From the NCBI GenBank assembly GCA_934086775.1, contig CAKOIJ010000007.1:1-31924 (forward strand): a DNA stretch of 31,924 nucleotides, in the 5' to 3' direction. The position numbers were made by a program, and so were the translations under genes. Under the pieces are notes generated by a model. The model worked only from the letters and a program-made list of their open reading frames with translations. It made no database searches and was not told the origin of the DNA. The stretch's first letter is position 1. Each line of letters begins with the position of its first letter. Source of the DNA: an uncultured Bacilli bacterium. Lineage in GTDB: Bacteria; Bacillota_I; Bacilli_A; RF39; UBA660. This document shows, piece after piece, positions 1-6,636 of the stretch.

Positions 1-55
1 TAATAACCCCCCCCCCAAGTACTTTATTTTGTACATATAGGTTGTTGTTTTTCAT
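1..55 (-). CDS. 5' end of an unidentified gene cut by the window edge
   Basis: An ATG at 55-53 is preceded by a good ribosome binding site (AAGGAG, from 69-64 read on the minus strand). It opens a frame reading MKNNNLYVQNKVLGGGVI before the window ends. It starts 16 bases after the stop of the prepilin at 72-572, so it is probably the next gene of that operon. A run of ten G on the coding strand (7-16) encodes the GGG triplet of glycines plus the first base of the next codon. Such a run is striking in this AT-rich DNA. Too little is visible to name the product. Confidence 0.55.
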   Translation of the reverse strand, partial: MKNNNLYVQNKVLGGGVI

Positions 56-71
56 GTTTATCTCTCCTTTA

Positions 72-572
72 TTAAATATTATAATTGTTTCTTAAATAAT
101 CAAAACTATATATTCTACATGTTTTATTAGTATCTGTAATAATACATCCTGTACTATAAGATATTCCTTCACATGTAACATTTGCTGTACTTTCTTCTAT
201 ATTATCTTTTTTAATATCTGATTTTTTCATATTAGCTTTAGCAAGTGTAAATAAAAATTTACCATTTGATACAGTTATTTTACTAACTGCACCATAACTA
301 TCTACTGTTACACTATATTTAATATCATTCCCTATATCTATATTAAGAGGATTATTTGAGTGGCAAAAACTTTTATTTGTATTGCCTTCTTCAGAATTAT
401 ATAAATACGTGGTTGTAGCAGAGTTATAAATACTTATAACGTTGTCATAAAATAAATTCCTTTGTGCTTTCTTATAAGATGATGTTATAGAAGGCACGAC
501 TAAAAGCATAAGAGCGCCTATTAAAGCTATAACTGCTATTACTTCAATTAATGTAAAACCTTTTTTATTCAT
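72..572 (-). CDS. Type IV prepilin-like protein (class III N-terminus)
   Basis: The 166-residue protein opens with MNKKGFTLIEV, a prepilin peptidase site. Cleavage after G5 would leave F as residue 1 and E as residue 5 of the mature protein. A hydrophobic helix follows (about residues 6-32) and then a polar secreted domain with four cysteines, which could form disulfides. Family knowledge says such proteins are built into type IV pili, pseudopili or competence fibres at the outer face of the membrane. No assembly ATPase, platform protein or peptidase is visible in the window. The ATG overlaps the stop of the Smr gene (ATGAATAA), so translation is probably coupled. The RBS is AAAGGAG. The pilus type is unknown. 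Confidence 0.85.
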   Translation of the reverse strand: MNKKGFTLIEVIAVIALIGALMLLVVPSITSSYKKAQRNLFYDNVISIYNSATTTYLYNSEEGNTNKSFCHSNNPLNIDIGNDIKYSVTVDSYGAVSKITVSNGKFLFTLAKANMKKSDIKKDNIEESTANVTCEGISYSTGCIITDTNKTCRIYSFDYLRNNYNI

Positions 573-843
573 TTTCTTCTCCTTTTAACTTAACTAAAGT
601 TACTCCATCATTAAAGTTATCAATTTTATAGGAAAGTATTCTTCTATCTTTTTTTAAATATTCGTGTATTTCCTTCTTAATGACTCCAGTACCTTTACCA
701 TGTACTATCATTATATCATACTTTTTTAACTTAATACAATCAGTAATTATCTCATTTACTTTAATAATTGCTTCCACTTTAGTCATTCCATGTAAGTCAA
801 CTTTTTCATAGTAATAAGTAAAAGGATCATTTATTCTTTTCAT
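565..843 (-). CDS. Stand-alone Smr-domain protein
   Basis: The protein has about 92 residues and is essentially one Smr domain. It has the DLHGMT motif near the start and HGKGTGV in the middle, the two conserved motifs of Smr domains found at the C-terminus of MutS2 and in free Smr proteins. These domains bind or nick nucleic acid, and some act on stalled ribosomes or mRNA. A longer frame opens at 861, but I place the start at ATG 843 because GAGGTG lies ten bases upstream of it. This start overlaps the 3' end of the kinase-like gene, and the stop overlaps the prepilin start, so all three are probably co-translated. There is no MutS2 core, so a role in mismatch or recombination control is only possible. 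Confidence 0.8.
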   Translation of the reverse strand: MKRINDPFTYYYEKVDLHGMTKVEAIIKVNEIITDCIKLKKYDIMIVHGKGTGVIKKEIHEYLKKDRRILSYKIDNFNDGVTLVKLKGEENE

Positions 844-1687
844 ATATATTATGCACCTCATTTATATCAGGTAAATTATTAAAAGTATCATAGTTTTTAG
901 TGCTTAAACTAGCAGAGATAGCAGCGATTTTCAAGCATTTTTCTAGAGGTAAATTTTCTGTTAAACCATATACAAAGCTAGAAGCAAAGATATCTTTTAT
1001 ATTAGTATTATTTTTCTTCATTACTTTTAAAGAACTCATTATTTTTATTTTGTCTTCTACTTTATATAAGTAACCTCTTTCTTCTAAAAAAATAATTACT
1101 TTTGAGTTATATATACTTTCTATATAATTTAAAACTTCTTTTAAAGTATCAGGTTTATTATAATCTATTCTTTTTTTAGAAGTAATTTCAGCAAATTCTT
1201 TAGAACTTATAATGTAATCAGATAATAAACACAATTTAGGAGTGTATTCATTATAATTATTTACTACTAATACTTTAGTGCCTTTAATATTTTTAATAGT
1301 GTTAATATTTATACTTTCATCCATAAGTATTAAGTCAAAATCAGTACTAATTTCTATATTATTCTTATTAGTTTCATTATTTATAATAATACTATTACTA
1401 CTCTTATATTTATTAATAATTATACTTCTAGTACTCATTTTATTTTTTAAAGAAATGTTAGAAGTATTAATACCGAGTTTATTTAGTTTATTAATTAATT
1501 CTATATTATTTACTTCTGTACAAAGAGTAGTTTCTACTCCCCATTTATTGAGAAGTAAAGAGGAAAGTATAATCCCACCATAAGTACTAAAAGTACCCTT
1601 AGAATTAACTATACTATTTTCTTTTATGAATCCATCTAGTAAAAAAATACTATCTAAAAAAGTTTTACCTATAATTAACAATTTCAT
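827..1687 (-). CDS. PfkB-family carbohydrate kinase-like protein, degenerate active site
   Basis: This 286-residue protein has the ribokinase layout: an N-terminal strand (KLLIIGKTFLDSIF), a YGGI segment where PfkB proteins usually have a GG pair, and a C-terminal DIFASSFVYGL helix. The latter matches the segment following the catalytic loop. Family members phosphorylate sugars or nucleosides using a GAGD anion-hole loop. Here the loop reads NIKD: the catalytic Asp is kept but the glycines are lost. The protein may therefore be a weak kinase, have an altered substrate, or serve another role. It is the first gene of the cluster with smr and a prepilin. The start is ATG 1687 with GAAAGGG upstream. 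Family call fairly sure, activity unsure. Confidence 0.65.
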   Translation of the reverse strand: MKLLIIGKTFLDSIFLLDGFIKENSIVNSKGTFSTYGGIILSSLLLNKWGVETTLCTEVNNIELINKLNKLGINTSNISLKNKMSTRSIIINKYKSSNSIIINNETNKNNIEISTDFDLILMDESININTIKNIKGTKVLVVNNYNEYTPKLCLLSDYIISSKEFAEITSKKRIDYNKPDTLKEVLNYIESIYNSKVIIFLEERGYLYKVEDKIKIMSSLKVMKKNNTNIKDIFASSFVYGLTENLPLEKCLKIAAISASLSTKNYDTFNNLPDINEVHNIYEKNK

Positions 1688-1713
1688 AATAACCCTTTCC
1701 TATTCTATTAATT

Positions 1714-1719
1714 ATTATA
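1714..1719 (-). promoter_or_regulatory. -10 element upstream of the PfkB-like gene
   Basis: The minus strand reads TATAAT here, about 27 bases before the start codon at 1687. No convincing -35 element is present, so this is a tentative promoter for the kinase-smr-prepilin cluster. Confidence 0.4.
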
Positions 1720-1769
1720 ACAAAATTATATATAATTTAAAAGTAAAATTTTAAAAATTAATTTAAACC

Positions 1770-1783
1770 GACCCTTCTGGGTC
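1770..1783. promoter_or_regulatory. Inverted repeat between divergent genes
   Basis: GACCC-TTCT-GGGTC is a short GC-rich inverted repeat in otherwise AT-rich DNA, lying between the divergent kinase and Xre genes. It could be an operator for the adjacent Xre regulator or a small hairpin in its leader. A T-rich stretch follows seven bases later on the plus strand, so a weak terminator or attenuator is also possible. Confidence 0.3.
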
Positions 1784-1830
1784 ACGAAGTTTTTTCTAAC
1801 TTTTTGATATATTTTATCTTGGTGAAGAAT

Positions 1831-2079
1831 ATGATAGAGGAAAAATTCTATGATTTTAATCCTGATATTAAAAAAGTAATAGCCTTAAATATTAGGAAGT
1901 ATAGGAAATTAAAAGGACTAACTCAAGAACAACTTGCTCTTTATTCCGATCTGTCTTACGACTTTGTAAGAAGAATTGAAACATCTGGTGGAAAATGCGG
2001 TTTTTCAGTAAACACTCTTTATAAATTAGCAACCGTTTTAGAAGTTCCTTTAGATTTACTTATAGAAGAAGAAAAATAG
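1831..2079 (+). CDS. Small Xre-family HTH regulator
   Basis: The protein has 82 residues and is little more than a Cro/C1-type helix-turn-helix: NIRKYRKLKGLTQEQLA, SYDFVRRIE, then a second helical part ending in VPLDLLIEEE. It should bind an operator as a dimer. An in-frame TTG at 1804 gives a longer reading, but it has no RBS. ATG 1831 has GGTGAAG just upstream and is preferred. The SGGKCGFSVNTLYKLA segment resembles the HTH_3 proteins common in Firmicutes. It is alone on the plus strand, divergent from the kinase operon and convergent with recO. Its target is unknown; autoregulation through the inverted repeat at 1770-1783 is an inference. Confidence 0.8.
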   Translation: MIEEKFYDFNPDIKKVIALNIRKYRKLKGLTQEQLALYSDLSYDFVRRIETSGGKCGFSVNTLYKLATVLEVPLDLLIEEEK

Positions 2080-2095
2080 CTTTTCAGCTATTTTT
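2072..2095. terminator. Bidirectional terminator shared by the Xre gene and recO
   Basis: AAAAATAGCT-tttc-AGCTATTTTT forms a 10-bp stem with A and T tails on both sides. It contains the TAG stop of the Xre gene and the TGA stop of recO, so one hairpin ends two convergent genes. Confidence 0.8.
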
Positions 2096-2815
2096 TATAC
2101 TTTCTAAAAATTTTTTACTTTTTAAATAAAGCCCCGTATATTCTCTATAATATTCTTTTAGAAAATTATCTATTATATTAACAGTATTATTATTAATATT
2201 TAGTTTACTTATTTTACTAATATCAATATAATTATAAAGATTAAATATCTTAATAGTATTTTCATCTATTATTATTTCATTAGTTCTATGTAAAGAGCAA
2301 ACAAAACCACCTTTGTTTAAACTTATAGTTTGAACACTTGTACTTCCACACACTGAACAACCATTTAAACATAGTCCTACTCCTAAATAATTTAAATATT
2401 TAATCTCTACTATATTGGTAATTATTTTTGGATCTAGATTATCCTCTATTTTAAGTAAAGCTTTTATAAATATATCATATATAGAATTATCATTATTTTC
2501 TTTATAAACATTCTTAGTTAAATCACCTAGATAAGACATATAACTAAACTTAATTATATCACTTTTAATATTCATAAAATAGTTAATTATATCCGCAGAT
2601 ATTAAGGTAGATAGTTTATTTTCTTTATAGTAAATATGAAAATTAGCATAGGTGAAATTATTGCTAACTACTCTTAGTTTACTTTTTTCTTTTAAAGAAC
2701 CTTTAGAGATAACTCCAATTAAACCTTTATCTTTAGTAAGAATATTTAATATTTTGGAGTTTTCTCCATACTTAGTAGTTCCAACAACAATTCCTTCTAT
2801 GCTAATAATTTCCAT
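2084..2815 (-). CDS. recO: DNA repair protein RecO
   Basis: RecO helps load RecA onto SSB-coated single-stranded DNA with RecR and anneals strands in RecFOR repair. The 243-residue length fits the family. The N-terminal OB fold starts MEIISIEGIVVGTTKYGENSKI, here given as two parts: MEIISIEGIVV and GTTKYGENSKI. A middle helical domain follows. A zinc-finger cluster sits near residue 150 (CLNGCSVCG), with a further Cys in GGFVC, as in other Firmicutes RecO proteins. It is the last gene of the ybeY-cdd-era-yqzL-recO operon, starting one base after the yqzL stop. AAAGG lies about ten bases upstream. The stop is TGA inside the shared terminator. Confidence 0.93.
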   Translation of the reverse strand: MEIISIEGIVVGTTKYGENSKILNILTKDKGLIGVISKGSLKEKSKLRVVSNNFTYANFHIYYKENKLSTLISADIINYFMNIKSDIIKFSYMSYLGDLTKNVYKENNDNSIYDIFIKALLKIEDNLDPKIITNIVEIKYLNYLGVGLCLNGCSVCGSTSVQTISLNKGGFVCSLHRTNEIIIDENTIKIFNLYNYIDISKISKLNINNNTVNIIDNFLKEYYREYTGLYLKSKKFLESIKNS

Positions 2816-2816
2816 T

Positions 2817-2897
2817 TTATTTACCTTTCTTATAATTTAAATAATCTTCTATTTTACCACTTTCTTTAAATTTATTCCATAAATCTTTTTTCTTCAT
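2817..2897 (-). CDS. yqzL: YqzL-like small protein
   Basis: A 26-codon frame, too short for usual gene callers, reads MKKKDLWNKFKESGKIEDYL followed by NYKKGK. It has an RBS (AGGTGAT) and ends one base before the recO start. In Bacillus a small gene, yqzL, occupies this same place between era and recO, and its product has the same pattern: a Trp/Phe-containing amphipathic helix, a G-x-I/D turn and a YL motif. Its function is unknown. The RBS lies in a possible hairpin (TTTTTATCAC 2897-2906 with GTGATAAAAA 2919-2928), which may limit translation or act as a partial era terminator. Position and sequence pattern support the call. Confidence 0.75.
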   Translation of the reverse strand: MKKKDLWNKFKESGKIEDYLNYKKGK

Positions 2898-2943
2898 TTT
2901 TATCACCTATCATATATTGTGATAAAAAAACTTTTTTTATTCA

Positions 2944-3825
2944 CTAAAATTCATTAAAACCAAGTTCATTTAAGTATTTTTCTTTATCTCTCCATTTTTT
3001 TAATGTTCTAACGTATAATTCAAGGTATACTTGCTTCTTTAATAAAACTTCCATATCCTTTCTGGCAAGCATTCCTATTTCTTTTAACATTAGACCTTTT
3101 TTACCTATGATAATTTTCTTTAAAGCTTCTCTATCTACTATAATATCAACATAAACATTAATGGTTTTATCATCTTCCGTTAAATCTGTTAGTATTGTAT
3201 GTACTGAATGAGGAACTTCTTCATTAGTTAAATTAAGTACTTTTTCTCTAACTATTTCAGCAAGTCTTTTTTCTATTGGTTCACTAGTTTTTTCTTCCTT
3301 TGGATAGTATTTAACATCACAAGTTAAATATTTCTTTAATACCTCTATTAGTCTTTTAACATTATCTCCTGTTTCAGCACTTACTGGTACAATATCACTA
3401 AAAGGATATAAATCTTTAAGTTCATCTATTTTCTTTAATATTTCTTCATTAGATAGTTTGTCTATTTTATTAATAACTAAAATAACTGGTTTTTCTAATG
3501 ATTTCATTTTATCTAAAACAAACATATCACCTTTACCTAGTTTTTCTTTAGCATCCATAACGAGTACTAAAGCATCAGCATCATATGTACTATAATAAGC
3601 TTGACTATTTAATTTATTGCCAAGTTTATTAAGTGGCTTACTTATACCAGGAGTATCTATAAATACTATCTGTGTGTCTTCTTCATTATAAATACCTTGT
3701 ACTAAACTTCTTGTTGTTCCTTGTTTATCACTTATAATAGCTACTTTTTCACCTACGATTTTATTTAAAAGTGTACTTTTTCCCACATTTGGCCTACCTA
3801 CTATACTTACAAAACCACTTCTCAC
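2944..3825 (-). CDS. era: GTPase Era
   Basis: Era is an essential GTPase that binds the 3' end of 16S rRNA and helps mature the 30S subunit. The 293-residue protein has all the G motifs: GRPNVGKS (about 10-17), the TTR switch, DTPG, NKID and SAETG. It ends with a KH RNA-binding domain containing IIGKKGLMLKEIG. The start is GTG at 3825, overlapping the cdd stop (GTGA), so translation is coupled. It follows ybeY and cdd, and ybeY also acts on 16S rRNA maturation. This is a typical family member in its usual neighbourhood. Confidence 0.97.
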   Translation of the reverse strand: MRSGFVSIVGRPNVGKSTLLNKIVGEKVAIISDKQGTTRSLVQGIYNEEDTQIVFIDTPGISKPLNKLGNKLNSQAYYSTYDADALVLVMDAKEKLGKGDMFVLDKMKSLEKPVILVINKIDKLSNEEILKKIDELKDLYPFSDIVPVSAETGDNVKRLIEVLKKYLTCDVKYYPKEEKTSEPIEKRLAEIVREKVLNLTNEEVPHSVHTILTDLTEDDKTINVYVDIIVDREALKKIIIGKKGLMLKEIGMLARKDMEVLLKKQVYLELYVRTLKKWRDKEKYLNELGFNEF

Positions 3826-4202
3826 TTCATTTGCTCCTTACTAAAATTTTTATTCATTATTTCATTAAATGTTAAAACTTCCATATCCCCTTTAGTATTC
3901 ATTATATTAAAGAGAACATCTTTATCAAAAAATTCTAAGAATGTTTGCTTACATAAATTGCATGGATAAAATAATTTATCTGAATCAGTCATTAAATATA
4001 AACTAGAAAACTTTCTTTCTCCGTGAGAAATAGCACTGTTGATTGCATTTCTTTCAGCACATATAGTTCCTCCATAAGATGCGTTTTCTATATTTACTCC
4101 TTCATAGAAATTTCCATTTTTACTCTCTACAATACATGCAAAATGAACACCACTATAGGGAGCATAGCTATTTTTAATTAATTCTAAAAGTTTATCTCTC
4201 AT
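3822..4202 (-). CDS. cdd: Cytidine deaminase
   Basis: Converts cytidine or deoxycytidine to uridine or deoxyuridine in pyrimidine salvage. The 126-residue protein has the zinc and proton-shuttle motif CAERNAI and the second zinc motif PCNLCKQ, where most relatives have PCGxCRQ. The substrate loop ENASYGGTICAERNAI is intact. The start is directly after the ybeY stop, with no gap, and the TGA stop overlaps the era start. In Bacillus a diacylglycerol kinase gene (dgkA) usually lies between ybeY and cdd; it is absent here. Confidence 0.95.
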   Translation of the reverse strand: MRDKLLELIKNSYAPYSGVHFACIVESKNGNFYEGVNIENASYGGTICAERNAINSAISHGERKFSSLYLMTDSDKLFYPCNLCKQTFLEFFDKDVLFNIMNTKGDMEVLTFNEIMNKNFSKEQMK

Positions 4203-4643
4203 TTATCTTTCTACTCCTAAACTACTTAATATTTCATCTTGAAGGCCAAACATTTCTTTCTCATCTTTTTCATTCATATGATCATATCCTAGTAAGTGAA
4301 GTAATCCGTGAACAAGTAAAAAACAAATTTCTCTTTCAAAAGAATGATTATAATCTTTTGCTTGAGAATGAGCTTTTTCTAAACTTATATATATTTCCCC
4401 TAAATCAGTTATATCACTTTTAATATTTTCATCATTATCCATAAATGCGAAACTAATGACATCTGTTTCTCTGTCTATATTTCTATAAGTCTTATTTATC
4501 TCATGAATATGTTTATTATCTGTAAGTACTATACTAATAAAAGAATTATTTACATTTAGTAATTCACTCACTTTACATATAACTTTATCAAGTAATTGTA
4601 AATTTACTTTCTCTTTAGTTAAATTAGTTAATTCATACTCCAT
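4203..4643 (-). CDS. ybeY: Endoribonuclease YbeY
   Basis: YbeY is a zinc-dependent endoribonuclease needed for 16S rRNA 3' end maturation and 70S quality control. The 146-residue protein has the defining motif HGLLHLLGYDH, giving the three zinc-binding histidines (HxxxHxxxxxH). The preceding TDVISFAF stretch is also typical. It is the first gene of the operon with cdd, era, yqzL and recO. The RBS is GGAGG before ATG 4643, and a promoter lies at 4666-4694. phoH, often upstream in other Firmicutes, is not here; hemW is. Confidence 0.95.
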   Translation of the reverse strand: MEYELTNLTKEKVNLQLLDKVICKVSELLNVNNSFISIVLTDNKHIHEINKTYRNIDRETDVISFAFMDNDENIKSDITDLGEIYISLEKAHSQAKDYNHSFEREICFLLVHGLLHLLGYDHMNEKDEKEMFGLQDEILSSLGVER

Positions 4644-4665
4644 AAATAGCCTCCGTTACATTTTA

Positions 4666-4694
4666 ATTTTAACAAATTAATAATATTTTGTCTA
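4666..4694 (-). promoter_or_regulatory. Promoter of the ybeY-recO operon
   Basis: On the minus strand, TAGACA (4694-4689), a 17-base spacer and TAAAAT (4671-4666), with a TG one base before the -10 (extended -10). Transcription would start about 15-20 bases before the ybeY start codon. Confidence 0.6.
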
Positions 4695-4715
4695 GTGACT
4701 TATTCTAATTTATAA

Positions 4716-5810
4716 CTATAAGGAAGAGGTCTTTAGTATCTCATTTAATATTGAATTCATTATATATATTTTTTCCTCTGGTATGTAGATATTATTATCT
4801 TTAATTTTTAATAAGCCATTTTTTAAAAGTGGTGTTATATTAAATTCATCTTGTATATTTGTTTTATATTTATTAAAGAAGTTAACTATATTTATACCTT
4901 CTAGTTTTCTTAAACCTAGAATTATCTCATTTTCCATGTCTTCTCTTTTAGAAAGAACGAGTTCATTAAATCTATAGTTTCCTTTTAAATAAGTATTAAA
5001 ACTTCTTGTATTTTCATATCTAAGTTCACTTATAAAGCCATGGGCTCCAAGTCCAAAACCATAGTACTCATCGTTTTGCCAATAGTTTAAATTATGCTTA
5101 CTTTGATATCCTTCTTTTGCAAAGTTACTTACTTCATAATGGTTATACCCATTCTTTTTTAATTCTTTTAAAATATATGAATACATTTTATAGTCTAAAT
5201 CTTCTTCTATTGGTTTTACTTTATTATAGGATAATACTGTATTTTGCTCAATTATTAAGCTATATGTTGAAATATGAGAAACATTTAATTTTAATATTTC
5301 TTTTACATCTTTTTTCAAAGTATTAAAGTTTTCTATTGGAAGAGCAAACATTAAATCTACGTTTATATTAGTAAAGTAGTTTTTTGCTAAGTTTATATTT
5401 TTTATTATTTCACTTTTAGTATGTTTTCTATTTAAATATTTAAGATTAATTTCATTAAATGACTGCACACCTATACTAATTCTATTAACATTGTTAGTTT
5501 TAAGTAGGAGAAGTTTTTCTTCAGTTATATCATCTATGTTCATTTCAAATGTAAATTCTTCTAATAAAGAAGTATCAAATTTTTTAATTATTTCAAATAA
5601 TTTTTTTAAATTATTTATACTTAAAACACTTGGGGTACCTCCTCCAATATAAAGAGTTCTTATTTTATCATTATCATAAAATTTGTCTATCTCTTTAGAT
5701 AGTTCATTTAAGTACTCACTTGCATATACTTCTTCATGTAAGAATTTGCAAAAATCACAATAACTGCATATGCTTTTACAAAATGGAATATGGATATATA
5801 CACTTCTCAC
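4716..5810 (-). CDS. hemW: Radical SAM protein HemW
   Basis: HemW is a heme chaperone related to coproporphyrinogen dehydrogenase HemN. The 364-residue protein begins MRSVYIHIPFC and has the radical SAM cluster motif CKSICSYCDF (Cys-x3-Cys-x2-Cys), with a further Cys in FCKF as is common in HemW. GGGTPSVL follows, then the HemN C-terminal domain. A frame open from GTG 5819 has no room for an RBS, whereas GTG 5810 has GAGGAG eight bases upstream, so I use 5810. It has its own promoter at 5831-5859. No heme synthesis gene is nearby, which fits a HemW-type role rather than a HemN one. Confidence 0.9.
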   Translation of the reverse strand: MRSVYIHIPFCKSICSYCDFCKFLHEEVYASEYLNELSKEIDKFYDNDKIRTLYIGGGTPSVLSINNLKKLFEIIKKFDTSLLEEFTFEMNIDDITEEKLLLLKTNNVNRISIGVQSFNEINLKYLNRKHTKSEIIKNINLAKNYFTNINVDLMFALPIENFNTLKKDVKEILKLNVSHISTYSLIIEQNTVLSYNKVKPIEEDLDYKMYSYILKELKKNGYNHYEVSNFAKEGYQSKHNLNYWQNDEYYGFGLGAHGFISELRYENTRSFNTYLKGNYRFNELVLSKREDMENEIILGLRKLEGINIVNFFNKYKTNIQDEFNITPLLKNGLLKIKDNNIYIPEEKIYIMNSILNEILKTSSL

Positions 5811-5830
5811 AGCAATCACTCCTCATAATA

Positions 5831-5859
5831 ATTATAACTTATATACCAATATTTTACAA
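5831..5859 (-). promoter_or_regulatory. Promoter of hemW
   Basis: On the minus strand, TTGTAA (5859-5854), a 17-base spacer and a perfect TATAAT (5836-5831), just upstream of the GAGGAG site of hemW. Confidence 0.6.
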
Positions 5860-5906
5860 TTTTTTTATAAAATTTGCATTATTTTAATATTTTTGTTATT
5901 TTTTGC

Positions 5907-5935
5907 TTGATTTTATACATAAAATTTAGTAAAAT
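5907..5935 (+). promoter_or_regulatory. Promoter of the tRNA-Ile/tRNA-Glu unit
   Basis: TTGATT (5907-5912), a 17-base spacer and TAAAAT (5930-5935), about 22 bases before the first tRNA. Confidence 0.6.
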
Positions 5936-5957
5936 GAAATAGGTCTTTACAAAAGAC

Positions 5958-6034
5958 GGGCTTGTAGCTCAGTTGGTTAGAGCGTGCGTCTGATAAGCGC
6001 AAGGTCGATGGTTCAAGTCCATTCAGGCCCACCA
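5958..6034 (+). tRNA. tRNA-Ile (GAT anticodon)
   Basis: A 77-base tRNA with a 7-bp acceptor stem (GGGCTTG with CAGGCCC, one G-T wobble), a D-arm with GTTGGTTAGAGC, an anticodon loop CTGATAA giving GAT, a GGTTCAAGTCC T-arm and an encoded CCA end. It is transcribed with tRNA-Glu, which starts ten bases later. Confidence 0.97.
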
Positions 6035-6044
6035 TTTAAATAAT

Positions 6045-6120
6045 GGCCTGTTGGTGAAATGGTTAACACACACGCCTTTCACGCGTGCATTCACGGGTTC
6101 AAATCCCGTACAGGTCACCA
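6045..6120 (+). tRNA. tRNA-Glu (TTC anticodon)
   Basis: A 76-base tRNA with acceptor GGCCTGT pairing ACAGGTC, anticodon loop CTTTCAC giving TTC at 6078-6080, T-arm GGGTTCAAATCCC and an encoded CCA. It is the second gene of the two-tRNA unit. Confidence 0.97.
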
Positions 6121-6131
6121 ATTAAAAATTT

Positions 6132-6156
6132 AAATCTCTTAGGTGAGATTTTTTTT
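6132..6156 (+). terminator. Terminator of the tRNA unit
   Basis: AAATCTC-ttaggt-GAGATTT followed by a T run, twelve bases after tRNA-Glu. Confidence 0.8.
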
Positions 6157-6167
6157 ATTATATAAAA

Positions 6168-6188
6168 AAATCAAACTAAGTTTGATTT
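6168..6188 (-). terminator. Terminator of the 6187-6600 prepilin gene
   Basis: AAATCAAA-ctaag-TTTGATTT, with a T run on the minus strand. The stem includes bases of the TAA stop codon. Confidence 0.7.
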
Positions 6189-6600
6189 AATTAGTACAAC
6201 TACTATAACCAGTTGTTGTATATACTTCTGGACAAGTTAAATATGTTTTTGCTTCGTTATTGGTAAATTTTATACAAGCATTACACTCTTTTCCTTGATA
6301 TGTGACTTTATCTATATAATTATTATTTATTAAAGTATCTAAATAAATATATCCATCATAAGTATTACTTGAATTCCTACTTATTGTTCCTGGACATGTA
6401 TTTGTTCCAATTGGATTCTTACAGAAATCTTCTAAATAAATTAGAGCTGATGCTGATATTTCATTTTCTTGTACTTTCATCGCTTTTTTAGTACTTTTAC
6501 CAAATACATCTGATATTCTAGGTACTATTAACATAGCTATTCCTCCAATTATAACTATTACGATTAATATTTCTACTAATGTGAAACCTTTTTTATTCAT
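6187..6600 (-). CDS. Type IV prepilin-like protein (class III N-terminus)
   Basis: The 137-residue protein starts MNKKGFTLVEILIVIVIIGG, with a prepilin peptidase site after G5, E at mature position 5 and a hydrophobic assembly helix. The secreted part has six Cys, including FCKNPIGTNTC, KECNAC and SSC, so disulfide bonding outside the cell is likely. A GTG at 6606 extends the frame by two codons, but ATG 6600 is better placed after AAGGAG. It lies 36 bases downstream of the ABC-F gene and could be read with it. No other pilus gene is adjacent. It may be a minor pilin or competence pseudopilin. Confidence 0.85.
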   Translation of the reverse strand: MNKKGFTLVEILIVIVIIGGIAMLIVPRISDVFGKSTKKAMKVQENEISASALIYLEDFCKNPIGTNTCPGTISRNSSNTYDGYIYLDTLINNNYIDKVTYQGKECNACIKFTNNEAKTYLTCPEVYTTTGYSSCTN

Positions 6601-6636
6601 AAACACATCTCCTTACTATTTAAATATACCATAAAA

